A DNA stretch of 64,000 nt from Microbaculum marinisediminis (GTDB taxonomy: Bacteria; Pseudomonadota; Alphaproteobacteria; Rhizobiales; Tepidamorphaceae). Location: positions 372,001-436,000 of the forward strand of contig NZ_JALIDZ010000002.1 of assembly GCF_025397915.1 (NCBI RefSeq), given 5' to 3'. Of the stretch, positions 55,789 to 64,000 are shown piece by piece; position 1 is the stretch's first letter; every line of letters starts with the position of its first letter. Made by a program: the position numbers and the translations under genes. The notes beneath the pieces are model-generated. The model did not search any database. It was given only the letters and a program-made list of their open reading frames with translations, and had not been told where the DNA came from.

Positions 55789-56679
55789 CTACTGTCCCTG
55801 CACGCTCTTCAGGTAGGCGGCGATGGCGGCCCGGTCTTCGGGGGTCAACTCCGCCATATTGCGGACGACCGCGGCCATGCTCGAACCCAGCGAGTCGAAT
55901 TCCGGCGTGAAGCCGGTCTCCAGCGCGTAGGCGATGTCGTTCGCAGACCAGTCCTTGAGCCCGGCTGCCGTGATGTCGGGAACCTTGCCCTTCCCATCCG
56001 GCGAGGGCGCGCCGGTCAGCCACTTGTCGCGCTCGAGCCCGCCGAGGGCGTCGCGCGGCGTGTGGCATTCGCCGCAGTGCCCCGGTCCCGTGACCAGGTA
56101 GGCGCCGCGGTTGATCTCCTCCGACGCAGCGGGATCCGGCGCGAACGGCTTGCCGTCGAAATTGAGCATCTTCCAGACGCCGAGGGCCCGGCGGATGTTG
56201 AAAGGAAACGGCAGCTCATGGCCCGGTGTCGCGGTCGAGACCGGCGCCAGGGTGTCGAGAAAGGCCTTCAGATCGATGACGTCCTCCAGTTTCATGCGCT
56301 GGTAGGACGTATAGGGAAACGCCGGATAGTAGTGGCTTCCGTTGGGTGCCACGCCGTTGACCATGGCGTTGGCGAAATCGACCGTAGACCAGCCGCCAAT
56401 GCCGGCCTGCGCATCCGGTGAGATGTTGGGAACGTGGAAGGTGCCGAAAGGCGACGGTAGTTCCAGGCCGCCGCCCAGAACGAGCGGGTCTTCCTGGCCC
56501 GGCGTGGCGTGGCAGGACGCGCAGCCACCGGCAAAGAACATGTAGCGGCCGTGCTCCACGTCCGGCTCGTGGCCGGGCAGATCGCCCGCCGACAGCGTGC
56601 TCGGGGTCGTCAGGAGCCAAAAGGCGCCCGCCCCGATGAGGGCGAGCGCCAGAAGTGAAAGGATGATTCGTCTGGTCAT
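55789..56679 (-). CDS. Di-heme cytochrome c, membrane-anchored
   Basis: 296 aa. An N-terminal signal/anchor helix, then two CxxCH heme motifs, CASCH (about residue 53) and CGECH (about 202). It resembles the cytochrome subunit of membrane-bound sugar/alcohol dehydrogenases (FAGGCASCHA, NISPDAQAGIGGWS). The partner dehydrogenase is not in the window. The next upstream gene is another cytochrome, 21 bp away, so they are likely one operon. Confidence 0.9.
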   Translation of the reverse strand: MTRRIILSLLALALIGAGAFWLLTTPSTLSAGDLPGHEPDVEHGRYMFFAGGCASCHATPGQEDPLVLGGGLELPSPFGTFHVPNISPDAQAGIGGWSTVDFANAMVNGVAPNGSHYYPAFPYTSYQRMKLEDVIDLKAFLDTLAPVSTATPGHELPFPFNIRRALGVWKMLNFDGKPFAPDPAASEEINRGAYLVTGPGHCGECHTPRDALGGLERDKWLTGAPSPDGKGKVPDITAAGLKDWSANDIAYALETGFTPEFDSLGSSMAAVVRNMAELTPEDRAAIAAYLKSVQGQ

Positions 56680-56700
56680 GCCGGGAGTATAGCCCGGTTC

Positions 56701-57150
56701 TCAGCCATCCTTCTTGATCCGATAGGTCTCGTGACAGCCCTGGCAGGTCTTGCCGAGCGCGCCGACGGCCGCCTTGACACCATCGAGGTCGGTGATCGGC
56801 GTGGCAATGATGGCCGCGGCAGCTTCCTGCATCGCCGCGTCCTTGGCCTCGAAACCGGCCATGTCTTCCCATATCTTCGGGCTGGCCTCGGTATCGCCGC
56901 CGGTTTCCGATCCGGCCGGGAACAGCGTCGTGAAACCCACCGTGCTGTTGAAGATCACGCGGGCGGCCAGATTGGCGCCACTAGCCTCGAACGGCGCTTC
57001 GCCCTTGGCCATCTTGACCAGCGTTCCCATCGCCGCGCCGTTGTTTTTCATCACCGCCTGTCGGGTGGCGATCGGGTCCATGGCCGCCCAGGCCACCGCG
57101 CCGACGGACAACACGGCGATGGCGGTACCGGCAAATAACACACGTTTCAT
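56701..57150 (-). CDS. Cytochrome c-prime / c556 family protein
   Basis: 149 aa, periplasmic. A signal peptide ends AVAWA-AM. Four-helix bundle with a C-terminal heme motif CQGCHETYR. First gene of the pair with the di-heme cytochrome. The heme-binding position at the C-terminus is that of cytochrome c-prime. May shuttle electrons or bind NO. Confidence 0.92.
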   Translation of the reverse strand: MKRVLFAGTAIAVLSVGAVAWAAMDPIATRQAVMKNNGAAMGTLVKMAKGEAPFEASGANLAARVIFNSTVGFTTLFPAGSETGGDTEASPKIWEDMAGFEAKDAAMQEAAAAIIATPITDLDGVKAAVGALGKTCQGCHETYRIKKDG

Positions 57151-57464
57151 ACATAAGCCTCCAGGGTCTGTTGCGGGCGGTGTGTGGCCCGACCATCGGA
57201 AAACCACCGTCAGGACGCAACTCACAGCCGTGTGATCCTCGCCCTCACGCCATCGACAGAAACACGAGGGAGACGGCGGTTATTCCGTAAAGGCAATGCA
57301 ATCGGAGAACTAATCTTTGCACGACCGCGAACGCCGCCGCGGCCGCGGCCGCCCTCCGGACCAATCCTCGCAAGGGAACTCAAACCACGCACCGACATAC
57401 GATGCCGCATTGACGGTGGCGCGCGAAGAGCTTTCGATAGGCTGAAAACACGTAGGAGCGTTGC
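57151..57464. other. Divergent region between cytochrome and aminotransferase genes
   Basis: 314 bp with no gene recognised. Contains GC-rich runs near 57,340 (CCGCGGCCGCGGCCG). Promoters for both divergent genes should lie here; none could be pinned down. Confidence 0.4.
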
Positions 57465-58319
57465 ATGGCCAACTGGTCCCAGACTTGGACGTATCTCGAC
57501 GGCGAATGGGTCGACGGCAACCCGCAGATCGTCGGACCGCGCAGTCACGCCCTTTGGCTCGGATCCTGCGTCTTCGACGGCGCCCGGACCTTCGAAGGCG
57601 TATCGCCGGATCTCGAACGCCATTGTACGCGGGTCAACAACTCGGCGGTCGCGCTGGGCCTGGACCCGACCATGGACGTCGGCGAGATCGTAGAGCTGGC
57701 GCAGGACGGCATCGCCAAATTCGGAGCGGATGCCGAACTCTACATCCGACCGATGTACTGGGCGGAGGAAGGCGGCTACATGGGCGTGCCCGCGCTGCCA
57801 GAGTCGACCCGGTTCTGCCTATCGATCTACGAGGTGCCGATGCCGGAACCGGCGGGCTTCTCTGTCAGCCTTTCGAAGATCCGCCGGCCGACCCTGGAAC
57901 AGGCTCCGGTCAACGCCAAGGCGGCGTGCCTCTATCCCAATTCCTCACGGGCACTCAACGAGGTGCGCGAAAAGGGCTTCGAAAACGCCGTGGTTCTCGA
58001 CGCGATGGGCAATGTGGCCGAGCTCGCAACCGCGAACCTGTTCATGGTCAAGGACGGCAGCGTCCACACGCCCTATCCGAACGGGACGTTCCTGAACGGG
58101 ATCACACGCCAGCGTATCATCGCGCTGCTGCGCTCGGCCGGCTATCACGTGCACGAGCGTATCATCACCTATCCGGAGCTGCTGGACGCGGACGAACTGT
58201 TCTCCGCCGGCAACTACGCAAAGGTGTTGCCGGTCAATCGCATCGAGAGCCGCGACCTGCAGCCAGGGCCGGTCTATCAGAAGGCCAGAGACCTCTACTG
58301 GGAGTGGGCCCACGGCTGA
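57465..58319 (+). CDS. Branched-chain amino acid aminotransferase-like (PLP class IV)
   Basis: 284 aa. Fold IV aminotransferase. Catalytic Lys in NAKAACLYPNSS (about residue 150), Glu in GNVAELATANLF, the phosphate site NGITRQRIIALL. Known as branched-chain aminotransferase (IlvE) family; a D-amino-acid or 4-amino-4-deoxychorismate lyase role cannot be excluded, but WAEEGGYMGVPAL fits IlvE-type sequences of rhizobia. Full length. Confidence 0.88.
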   Translation: MANWSQTWTYLDGEWVDGNPQIVGPRSHALWLGSCVFDGARTFEGVSPDLERHCTRVNNSAVALGLDPTMDVGEIVELAQDGIAKFGADAELYIRPMYWAEEGGYMGVPALPESTRFCLSIYEVPMPEPAGFSVSLSKIRRPTLEQAPVNAKAACLYPNSSRALNEVREKGFENAVVLDAMGNVAELATANLFMVKDGSVHTPYPNGTFLNGITRQRIIALLRSAGYHVHERIITYPELLDADELFSAGNYAKVLPVNRIESRDLQPGPVYQKARDLYWEWAHG

Positions 58320-58354
58320 GAAGCCCACTCATCCGACCCTCAGTCGGGTCCAGG

Positions 58355-58567
58355 TCAGGCCGACTTCTTCTCCATCGGGCACGTGCGCAGCCCAAGGATG
58401 GAATAGGCCGGGCACCACCCCATCACCGCGGTGAGAATCGGCACGACACCGATCCAGCCGACCCATTTCCATGCGATGTCGGCGGGGCCGAACAGCGCGA
58501 AAGCGATCAGCGCGACGCCGACGACGATGCGAACGACCTTATCGGCACTCCCAACGTTTTTGTCCAT
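58355..58567 (-). CDS. DUF2892 inner-membrane protein (YgaP-tail-like)
   Basis: 70 aa. Pattern NVGSADKVVRIVVGVALIAF then WIGVVPILTAVMGWCPAYSI and a terminal Cys (LRTCPMEKKSA) is that of the DUF2892 domain. Two membrane helices. No rhodanese is attached. Probably sulfur- or stress-related, unproven. Confidence 0.9.
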   Translation of the reverse strand: MDKNVGSADKVVRIVVGVALIAFALFGPADIAWKWVGWIGVVPILTAVMGWCPAYSILGLRTCPMEKKSA

Positions 58568-58672
58568 GGTGACCTCCAGTTCCAGCCCGCTTCGGCCGCC
58601 CCCGGCATCGGTCGCGCCCGAAATACGTCAAACCCAGAACACGCCAAACTCACCGGGGCCGGCCGCCTTCCG

Positions 58673-60091
58673 CTAGATCAACACCTCGAACCACGTTTCC
58701 ATTCCTGCGGCCTGATGTTCGAGCATGTGACAATGTATCATCCATTTGCCGGGATTGTCGGCGATCAGGCCGATCGTCGTCTCGGCGCGCGGGTCGACCG
58801 TGACCGTGTCGCGCAGGCCTGGCAACGGCGCTCCCGCATCGTCGTAGATCACGAAGTGGTGACCATGTACGTGCATGGAGTGCGGAAATAGCGTGTCGTT
58901 GACCATGCGCACCGCAACGGGTTCGCCGATCCTGGCCGAGAACAGCGGTTTTTCCGGCATTCCGGCGACACCGTTCAGCGCCCAGACGAGGCCATGCTCT
59001 GTGGCAAGCGTCCGCCCGTCCAGGACCTCGCCTTCGAAGCGCGCTTCCTGAAGGAAGGCCATGGCGCCACCGCTCATCACCAGGTCGACGGTGCGCTCCG
59101 GCTTCGCCGAAGGCACGGAGACGGGATTGGCTGACAGGGCTGGCGGCGGGTCGGCGCGCGGCGCGCTGCCTTCGCCCGCGTCGAGCACGATCGCCGTCGC
59201 CTCGAATGGCTCGCCGGAGACTTCGGCGATGGGAAAGCGTCCGCCGGGCTCACCGACAACATCCGCGATCAAATCGACGCGCTGGGCAGGGCCCAGGATC
59301 AGCGGACCGGCGCCGAGCCGGTGCGGCGCGACCGGCTGACCGTCGAGCGCCACGATCCAGGGATCGAGATCGCCGAAGCCAAGCTGCAGGATGCGGGCAT
59401 TGCAGCTCGAAACCACCCTTAGCCGCACGCGGTCGCCGGCCTTCGCCGCGACCGTCTCGAAATCCTTGCCATTCACGGTCAGGACATTTCCGAGCCGCCC
59501 GGCATGGGCGGCATCGTGCAGATTGCCGATGCTCGCCGTATCGATCTGCCCGTCCTGACCGATCCGCCAGTCGTCGAACTGCAGCACGACGTCATGATCG
59601 ACGTCCGGCGGGGTCGCCTCGTCCACGATCAACAGGCCGGACAGACCACGGTCGACCTGCGGGCCGGACCCGTGGACGTGCGGATGGTACCAGAACGTGC
59701 CGGCATCGGGGACGGTGAAGCGGTAGTCGAAACGCTCGCCAGGCTGCACCGGCGCCTGGGTCAAATGCGCCACCCCGTCCATCGCGTTTTCGATCCGGAT
59801 GCCATGCCAGTGAATGGTGGTCGGCACCTCGAGCCGATTGGTCAGCGTCACCGCCACTTCGTCGCCCTGACGCGCACGGATCAACGGCCCGGGAGCGCCG
59901 CCCTGGTAGCCCCAGATCGCGGTCGCCGGCTCTTCGGTCGTCAAGAGTTGCGCCGTGCCGGGCCGGGCTTCGAGCACCAACGGGCCGGGCGGCGCGGCTA
60001 GAAGGCGACGGGGCAGACCGAGCGTCAGCGCTGCCGCACCCGCCGTTGTCCCGGCCACGAAGCTTCGACGCGACAGGAAATCAATCGACAT
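58673..60091 (-). CDS. Multicopper oxidase, Tat-exported
   Basis: 472 aa. Twin-arginine signal SRRSFVAGTTAGAAA (residues 8-22). Three cupredoxin domains with copper motifs: HWHG, HPHVHG, HSMHVHGHHF, and HCHMLEHQAAGM with the T1 Cys-His-Met set. Likely a CueO/CopA-like or laccase oxidase for Cu(I) or phenols, in the periplasm. The Met-rich insert of CueO is missing. Transcribed away from the MarR operon's end, with a 323-bp gap that holds a hairpin. Confidence 0.93.
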   Translation of the reverse strand: MSIDFLSRRSFVAGTTAGAAALTLGLPRRLLAAPPGPLVLEARPGTAQLLTTEEPATAIWGYQGGAPGPLIRARQGDEVAVTLTNRLEVPTTIHWHGIRIENAMDGVAHLTQAPVQPGERFDYRFTVPDAGTFWYHPHVHGSGPQVDRGLSGLLIVDEATPPDVDHDVVLQFDDWRIGQDGQIDTASIGNLHDAAHAGRLGNVLTVNGKDFETVAAKAGDRVRLRVVSSCNARILQLGFGDLDPWIVALDGQPVAPHRLGAGPLILGPAQRVDLIADVVGEPGGRFPIAEVSGEPFEATAIVLDAGEGSAPRADPPPALSANPVSVPSAKPERTVDLVMSGGAMAFLQEARFEGEVLDGRTLATEHGLVWALNGVAGMPEKPLFSARIGEPVAVRMVNDTLFPHSMHVHGHHFVIYDDAGAPLPGLRDTVTVDPRAETTIGLIADNPGKWMIHCHMLEHQAAGMETWFEVLI

Positions 60092-60414
60092 TCGACTCAA
60101 TGCTCCCGTGAACGACAATTCAAAGCGGAGGGGCGAGATCCGGATACTAGCGATACATCTAAGGTGGGCCATTCAAAATTTCATGACCCTGGCCGTACCA
60201 TTTCCGATCGGTGCCGTTGTTTCTCCCGCCCGCGCGCTAAGGAAACGCCGGCGGCGCATCGCCACCGCCGGCGTCCGTTCAGCGTCATCCTAACCGTGAC
60301 CGTCCCAGTTGTTGCAAGGGACCAGATGGCGCCGGGACTTGCCGATTGGCAGCCACGGCGCCACCTCGCGGAAAGACCATCGTGGCGGATGGCGGGCGTT
60401 GCCGTCGCGGACTC
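60092..60414. other. Gap between oxidase and secreted protein gene
   Basis: No gene seen. Contains the hairpin at 60245-60274 and, nearer the oxidase, the oxidase's presumed promoter (minus strand). Nothing else recognised. Confidence 0.45.
60245..60274 (-). terminator. Hairpin, probable terminator of the MarR operon
   Basis: ACGCCGGCGG-(10 bp)-CCGCCGGCGT, a perfect 10-bp stem 140 bp after the stop of the secreted protein gene. On the minus strand it is followed by TTCCTTAG, a weak T-run, so termination is probable rather than certain. Confidence 0.45.
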
Positions 60415-61161
60415 CTACTCGTTGACCCTGCCGGGCAGGCTCAGGTCCCCCGACGCGACATCGAAGACATCCGTCACGCACAGGAGCGGCGCGTGGACGT
60501 TGGCGTTCACGCGCAGCCCCGAGGTCACACCATCGAATTTCGCGGCATTGACCACGGAGATATCGGAGAACGGCACACGGACCTCGACCGTTTCGGCGTC
60601 GAGAACAGGGTCCCAGCCGGGACTGTCGATCAAGATGGGCAGGCCCGGCCACGTCACCGGCAAGCGCGGCTTGGCCCCTTCCGGGATGTCGATCACCTTG
60701 AGCGCGCCCGCGCCGCAGGCATCGTCGGGACCGAGGACCACCCAATGGCTGTGCCAGATGTCGCCGTCATTGCCCAGCTTGCCGTCGCCATTCTCGTCAA
60801 AGAGCGGCGTATCGTCGAAGTCGGGATGCGCGGTGATCACCATGGAGAGAATGCCCGCCTTCGGCTCGAAACCGACGACCGCGGGGTCCATGCTGGTTGG
60901 CCAGACATAGGCGAACACCTGCGAACCGGCGAGCTTACCGGTGGCGGCGGGCCTGGATTGACCGGCCTTGCCGGAGACGGCCATGTGAAACACCGCGACG
61001 TTGCCTTCGGTCGTGATCCTGGCGTGAACCAGATCGAAGTCCGGCATCGCCGTATTCGAACCTTCGGCCTTGATGCCGCCGGTTCCGTCATGGGCCTGAA
61101 CCGCCGTCGCCGCGAAGGCCAACGCCGCGAAAGCGGCAAGCGCGATGGTGCGCGGCGTCAT
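60415..61161 (-). CDS. Secreted protein of unknown function in the MarR operon
   Basis: 248 aa. A signal peptide ends AVQAHD (about residue 23). The mature part is beta-rich, with an acidic loop DENGDGKLGNDGD like an EF-hand/dockerin calcium loop, followed by IWHSHWVVLGP with a His pair. Cys in DDACGAG and LLCVTD. No family recognised. The ATG overlaps the preceding stop (TGATG), so it is translationally coupled to the thioredoxin-like gene. Confidence 0.75.
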   Translation of the reverse strand: MTPRTIALAAFAALAFAATAVQAHDGTGGIKAEGSNTAMPDFDLVHARITTEGNVAVFHMAVSGKAGQSRPAATGKLAGSQVFAYVWPTSMDPAVVGFEPKAGILSMVITAHPDFDDTPLFDENGDGKLGNDGDIWHSHWVVLGPDDACGAGALKVIDIPEGAKPRLPVTWPGLPILIDSPGWDPVLDAETVEVRVPFSDISVVNAAKFDGVTSGLRVNANVHAPLLCVTDVFDVASGDLSLPGRVNE

Positions 61162-61406
61162 CACGCACCTCCCTTCAGATCGTCGAGCGAGGCGCCGAAG
61201 TTGATGTGGTAGGGATGCCCGTCCACGACGAAGGCGGGAACGGACTTCACGCCGGCCGCCTCGGCTTCGGCGATCCGATCGGGTGCTTCGCCCAGATGCA
61301 CGACTTCGACATCGTACCGGTCGGGGTCCAGCGCATCGGCAAACCGGCGCTCGGCATCGACGCAAACGGCGCAGCCGGCGTGGTAGAATTTCGTTCTTTG
61401 TGTCAT
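61161..61406 (-). CDS. Small thioredoxin/glutaredoxin-fold protein
   Basis: 81 aa. A CxxC active site in FYHAGCAVCVDAE (Cys13, Cys16), and the cis-Pro region VKSVPAFVVDG. Very short for a thioredoxin fold, like glutaredoxin-type proteins; no signal peptide, so cytoplasmic. It could reduce, or serve as redox partner to, the Cys-rich MarR. Confidence 0.88.
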   Translation of the reverse strand: MTQRTKFYHAGCAVCVDAERRFADALDPDRYDVEVVHLGEAPDRIAEAEAAGVKSVPAFVVDGHPYHINFGASLDDLKGGA

Positions 61407-61487
61407 GGTTTGTCGCTTCCTTTCTTTCCCTAGAGGGGTGGCGATTTCGAGCGTCCCGGTCGTTGCAGCGAACGGGACGCTCATTCC

Positions 61488-62123
61488 TCAATCCGACGTC
61501 GCCTCCAGAAAGCGCGTCCACTGGCGCGCCTTGTCGGCGTCGTCGGCCTCTTCGTGGTCGCCGCAATCGAAGCGCAGCGACGCGTCCCCGAAGGCGGCAT
61601 CCACGAATGCGCAATGGTGCGGCTTGTCCGAACCAGGGTGCGCATTGGGGCGAAAGAACCGGCACGTCACGCAAAGACGTTGCGGTTCGATCAATCCGGA
61701 TTCCTGCAATGAACGAATGATTCCGGTCAGGGATCGGCGCAGGCCCGCCTGGTCGTCCGGTCGCAACCTTGCGACGGCGGTCAGCAGCTCCGGCGGATAG
61801 GCACCGCTGTCCTGCGCCGCGCGACGACCGCTTTCCGTCAATCCCACCAAGACCGCACGGCCATCCCGCGGATCCGGGCTCTTCTCGACGAGTCCCTTGC
61901 CGTGCAGTGCCGCGACCGCATCGCTGGCGGTCGCGTGCGTCACTCCGAGCTGGCCGGCAAGCGCCTGCACGCGGTCCGCCCCCAGCCGATGCAGGGTCGT
62001 GAGGATGCCGATCTGCGTGGGGGTAAGACCGCTCTGCTCGCCCGCGCGCCATTGCGCGGTTCTCAGCGCGGCCCCGATTTTCGCCAGCCCGAAGGCGACC
62101 TGTTCCGTCAATTCGTTCGCCAT
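61488..62123 (-). CDS. MarR family regulator with C-terminal Cys/His-rich tail
   Basis: 211 aa. A MarR winged helix (residues about 14-105: GLTPTQIGILTTLHRL, LGVTHATASDAVAALHGKG, DPRDGRAVLVGLTESG), then a linker and a tail LCVTCRFFRPNAHPGSDKPHHC (parts: LCVTCRFF, KPHHCAFVD, RFDCGDHEEA) with a CxxC, HHC and a CxxH set that can bind metal or an Fe-S cluster. The regulator probably senses metal or redox state. First gene of the operon. Confidence 0.88.
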   Translation of the reverse strand: MANELTEQVAFGLAKIGAALRTAQWRAGEQSGLTPTQIGILTTLHRLGADRVQALAGQLGVTHATASDAVAALHGKGLVEKSPDPRDGRAVLVGLTESGRRAAQDSGAYPPELLTAVARLRPDDQAGLRRSLTGIIRSLQESGLIEPQRLCVTCRFFRPNAHPGSDKPHHCAFVDAAFGDASLRFDCGDHEEADDADKARQWTRFLEATSD

Positions 62124-62152
62124 GTATTTTTTATAGGACTCCTGTATTTTTT
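62123..62152. promoter_or_regulatory. Two TGTATTTTTT direct repeats at the marR start
   Basis: TGTATTTTTT occurs at 62123-62132 and again at 62143-62152, exactly 20 bp apart (two helix turns), one overlapping the start codon. On the minus strand these read AAAAAATACA. Likely regulator site or AT-rich promoter element; autoregulation by the MarR protein is an inference. Confidence 0.55.
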
Positions 62153-62342
62153 GATCAAGCGTTTTCTGTACCAACGGCAGGTCCACGAACCGCGCCGGGA
62201 GCGAGGCTCGGTTCCTTTGCGGTTATCCGAGGCGAAGTATTGGAGTGCGATCGGGCGGGCGAGACCGCGGGGGTCGTCGGCGACCGGACCAAGCCGGCGC
62301 CGCCGCCCCGCTACCGCCGAGAGGAACCTGCCGGAGGCGGGT

Positions 62343-63323
62343 CTACAGCCAGCCCTTGCGCTTGAAATAGAAGTAGGGCGCGAGCGCGGAGGCGATCATC
62401 ACGACGAGGACCATCGGATAGGCCCACTTCTCATTGAGCTCGGGCATGAACTGAAAGTTCATGCCGTAGATCGAGGCGATCAGCGTCGGCGGCATCATGG
62501 CGACGGCGGCAACCGAGAAGATCTTGATGATGTTCGTCTGCTCGATGTTGATGAGCCCCATCGTGGCGTCGAGCAGGAATTCCGTCTTGGTTGCCAGATA
62601 GGTGGCGTGATCTGCCAGTTGATTGGCATCGCGCACCGCCGTCTTCAGGTGCAGCTTGACGTCCTTCGACAGCTTCACCGACCCCGGCCCGGCCGACATG
62701 AACGTGAGAAGGCGCGAAATCGTCACAAGGCTCTCGCGGGCCTTGGAGGTCAGGTCGCCGGTGCGGGCGATGCGCGCGACCGTCTTCTTGAAATCATCGG
62801 TCTTTATGGGCTTCGAGGATTCGCGCAGGAAGACATCGTCGCCGATGCGGTCGGCATCCAGGCCGGCGTGTTCCAGGACGTCGGCGATGCGGTCGATGAA
62901 GGCCTCGATCAGCCCAACAAGCACGAAATCGGCGTACTGGCAGGCGGGACCGATCTTCGGGGCGCGCTGCAAGAAAAGCGTGATCGGCCGCGGCTCGGCA
63001 TACCGCACGGTCACCAGACGGCCACCGACCAGAATGAACGTGACGTCGGTCAGGGTGGGGTTCTCGCCATCGGCGTTCAGAAGCGCGACGACGGTCATGT
63101 AAAGCGCGCCGTCTTCCTCGAACAGGCGGCTGGAGATTTCGATCTCGCGCATCTCCTCGCGGCTCGGCACGTCGATCGTCAGCCAGCGCTCGAGCAGCGC
63201 CTCCTCTTCCGAGGTCGGATTCAGGAGGTCTATCCAGACCGCGTCGGTCGGCAAATCGGTCAGTGCGCCGGCATCCGGCACGCGCTGCAGGCCCCGATCC
63301 GTCGCGACATGGATGCTCAGCAT
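62343..63323 (-). CDS. corA: CorA-type magnesium/cobalt transporter
   Basis: 326 aa. N-terminal soluble domain, then two C-terminal helices with the YGMNF motif, a gating signature. FMPELNEKWAYP loop follows. Forms a pentameric Mg2+ channel in the inner membrane. Basic C-terminus KRKGWL. A paralogue of ZntB or CorA; the GMN motif and MPEL loop favour CorA. Confidence 0.95.
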   Translation of the reverse strand: MLSIHVATDRGLQRVPDAGALTDLPTDAVWIDLLNPTSEEEALLERWLTIDVPSREEMREIEISSRLFEEDGALYMTVVALLNADGENPTLTDVTFILVGGRLVTVRYAEPRPITLFLQRAPKIGPACQYADFVLVGLIEAFIDRIADVLEHAGLDADRIGDDVFLRESSKPIKTDDFKKTVARIARTGDLTSKARESLVTISRLLTFMSAGPGSVKLSKDVKLHLKTAVRDANQLADHATYLATKTEFLLDATMGLINIEQTNIIKIFSVAAVAMMPPTLIASIYGMNFQFMPELNEKWAYPMVLVVMIASALAPYFYFKRKGWL

Positions 63324-63410
63324 GACGCCATTCCCTTGCTCGTGGTCTCACCCGCGTAGTCCGGCGCAGACCGCATGGCAAGGGCAGCAGCGAACTATGA
63401 CGCGCATATG

Positions 63411-63436
63411 AAAAACGGGGCACGAGGCCCCGTTTT
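63411..63436 (-). terminator. Rho-independent terminator of the superoxide dismutase gene
   Basis: Perfect 10-bp stem AAAACGGGGC-(5 bp)-GCCCCGTTTT followed by another T on the minus strand, 25 bp after the stop of the dismutase gene. Confidence 0.9.
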
Positions 63437-63461
63437 CCGTGAAAAGGCGTTCGATATGGCG

Positions 63462-64000
63462 TCAGGACGCCTTTTCGAACAGCTCCTCTACATATTCCCA
63501 ATTGATCAGGTGATCGACCCAGGCGGCGAGATAGTCCGGGCGCCGGTTGCGATAGTCGATGTAGTAGGAATGCTCCCACACGTCGCAGCCGAGAATCGGC
63601 GTCGCACCGTGCACCAGCGGGCTTTCGCCGTTGGCCGTCTTCATCACTTCGAGCTTGCCGTCCTTCACGGCGAGCCAGCTCCAGCCCGACCCGAACTGGG
63701 TCACGCCGGCATTGATGAACGCCTCGCGGAACTTGTCATAGCCGCCGAGATCGGACTCGATGGCGCTGGCGAGCTTCTCGGGAAGCTTGCTGCCGCCGCC
63801 GTTCGGCTTCATCCAGTTCCAGAAATGGAGATGGTTGTAGTGCTGGCCAGCGTTGTTGAAGAGCCCCTGGTTCTTGCCGAAGGAGCCCTTTACGACCTCC
63901 TCCAGGCTCTTGCCTTCCCACTCGGTGCCCTTGAGCAGGTTGTTACCGTTGTTGACGTAAGCCAGATGATGCTTGTCGTGATGGAATTCCAGCGTCTCGG
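63462..64000 (-). CDS. sodB: Superoxide dismutase, Fe/Mn family (5' end cut by window)
   Basis: At least 178 aa visible; the N-terminus lies beyond the right edge. Metal ligands: His in HHDKHHLAYV, His in NAGQHYNHLHFWNW, and Asp/His in CDVWEHSYYIDYRNRRPDYL. QYNHxxFW and GSGWSWL suggest the iron-type group. Removes superoxide in the cytoplasm. Confidence 0.97.
   Translation of the reverse strand, partial: ETLEFHHDKHHLAYVNNGNNLLKGTEWEGKSLEEVVKGSFGKNQGLFNNAGQHYNHLHFWNWMKPNGGGSKLPEKLASAIESDLGGYDKFREAFINAGVTQFGSGWSWLAVKDGKLEVMKTANGESPLVHGATPILGCDVWEHSYYIDYRNRRPDYLAAWVDHLINWEYVEELFEKAS

Noticed and set aside
57222-57623. 133-codon minus-strand frame across the aminotransferase start
   Set aside because: No ribosome site, no conserved features, overlaps the confident gene on the other strand.
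62794-63579. 261-codon frame overlapping corA
   Set aside because: Arg-rich alternative frame of corA; no features.

Overview
The window is 64 kb of GC-rich chromosome from an alphaproteobacterium, most likely order Hyphomicrobiales (Rhizobiales). The marker genes all point that way: a MucR/Ros regulator, a DnaA-domain-IV-like protein coupled to a DUF6456 protein, DUF5330, DUF2336 and DUF1491 proteins, an Omp25/31-type porin, rpsU beginning with the residues [13 protein letters not shown], and a head module with the gene order of a gene transfer agent (GTA). No rRNA, tRNA or CRISPR array was seen, and the genus cannot be read from the sequence.

Region 1 (1-7.8 kb, minus strand) holds a GTA/HK97-type head cluster in the order small-terminase-like protein, large terminase, portal, a short membrane protein, a short coupled protein, prohead protease, major capsid. 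It runs off the left edge. Two insertions interrupt it. An outer-membrane beta-barrel gene with its own terminator lies between terminase and portal. A GIY-YIG nuclease gene between two 182-bp direct repeats, each carrying a 145-bp element with inverted ends, lies between protease and capsid. Region 2 (about 8-10.8 kb) is visibly AT-richer and looks acquired: a frameshifted gene, a translationally coupled two-gene unit of unknown function, and small membrane or unknown ORFs.

Region 3 (10.8-31.7 kb) is mixed chromosome: a zinc-finger hypothetical, a lipoprotein, an orphan ParA, DUF1127, the DUF1254/DUF1214 pair, rpsU with an apparent CTG start, a cyclase-TolB-TPR protein, a beta-lactamase-fold hydrolase, a class A penicillin-binding protein, a PAS histidine kinase next to a peptidoglycan-binding protein, SufE, and a regulatory locus (DnaA-like, DUF6456, DUF6477-like, MucR). 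Region 4 (31.9-39.4 kb) is one tightly overlapping minus-strand operon for an Mrp/Mbh-type cation:proton antiporter with three D-type subunits and no MrpA.

Region 5 (39.6-64 kb) is metabolism and stress: MsrB, oligopeptidase B, a glutaryl-CoA-dehydrogenase-like enzyme, the methylmalonyl-CoA mutase pair with its MeaB chaperone, a HerA-like ATPase, an M20 peptidase, an alkyl-DNA alkyltransferase, two c-type cytochromes, a branched-chain aminotransferase-like enzyme, a Tat-exported multicopper oxidase, a MarR regulator with a Cys/His-rich tail heading a small operon, CorA and (cut by the right edge) a Fe/Mn superoxide dismutase. The mutase set would carry propionyl-CoA carbon into succinyl-CoA. 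The MarR, thioredoxin-like, oxidase and dismutase genes suggest redox or metal stress handling.
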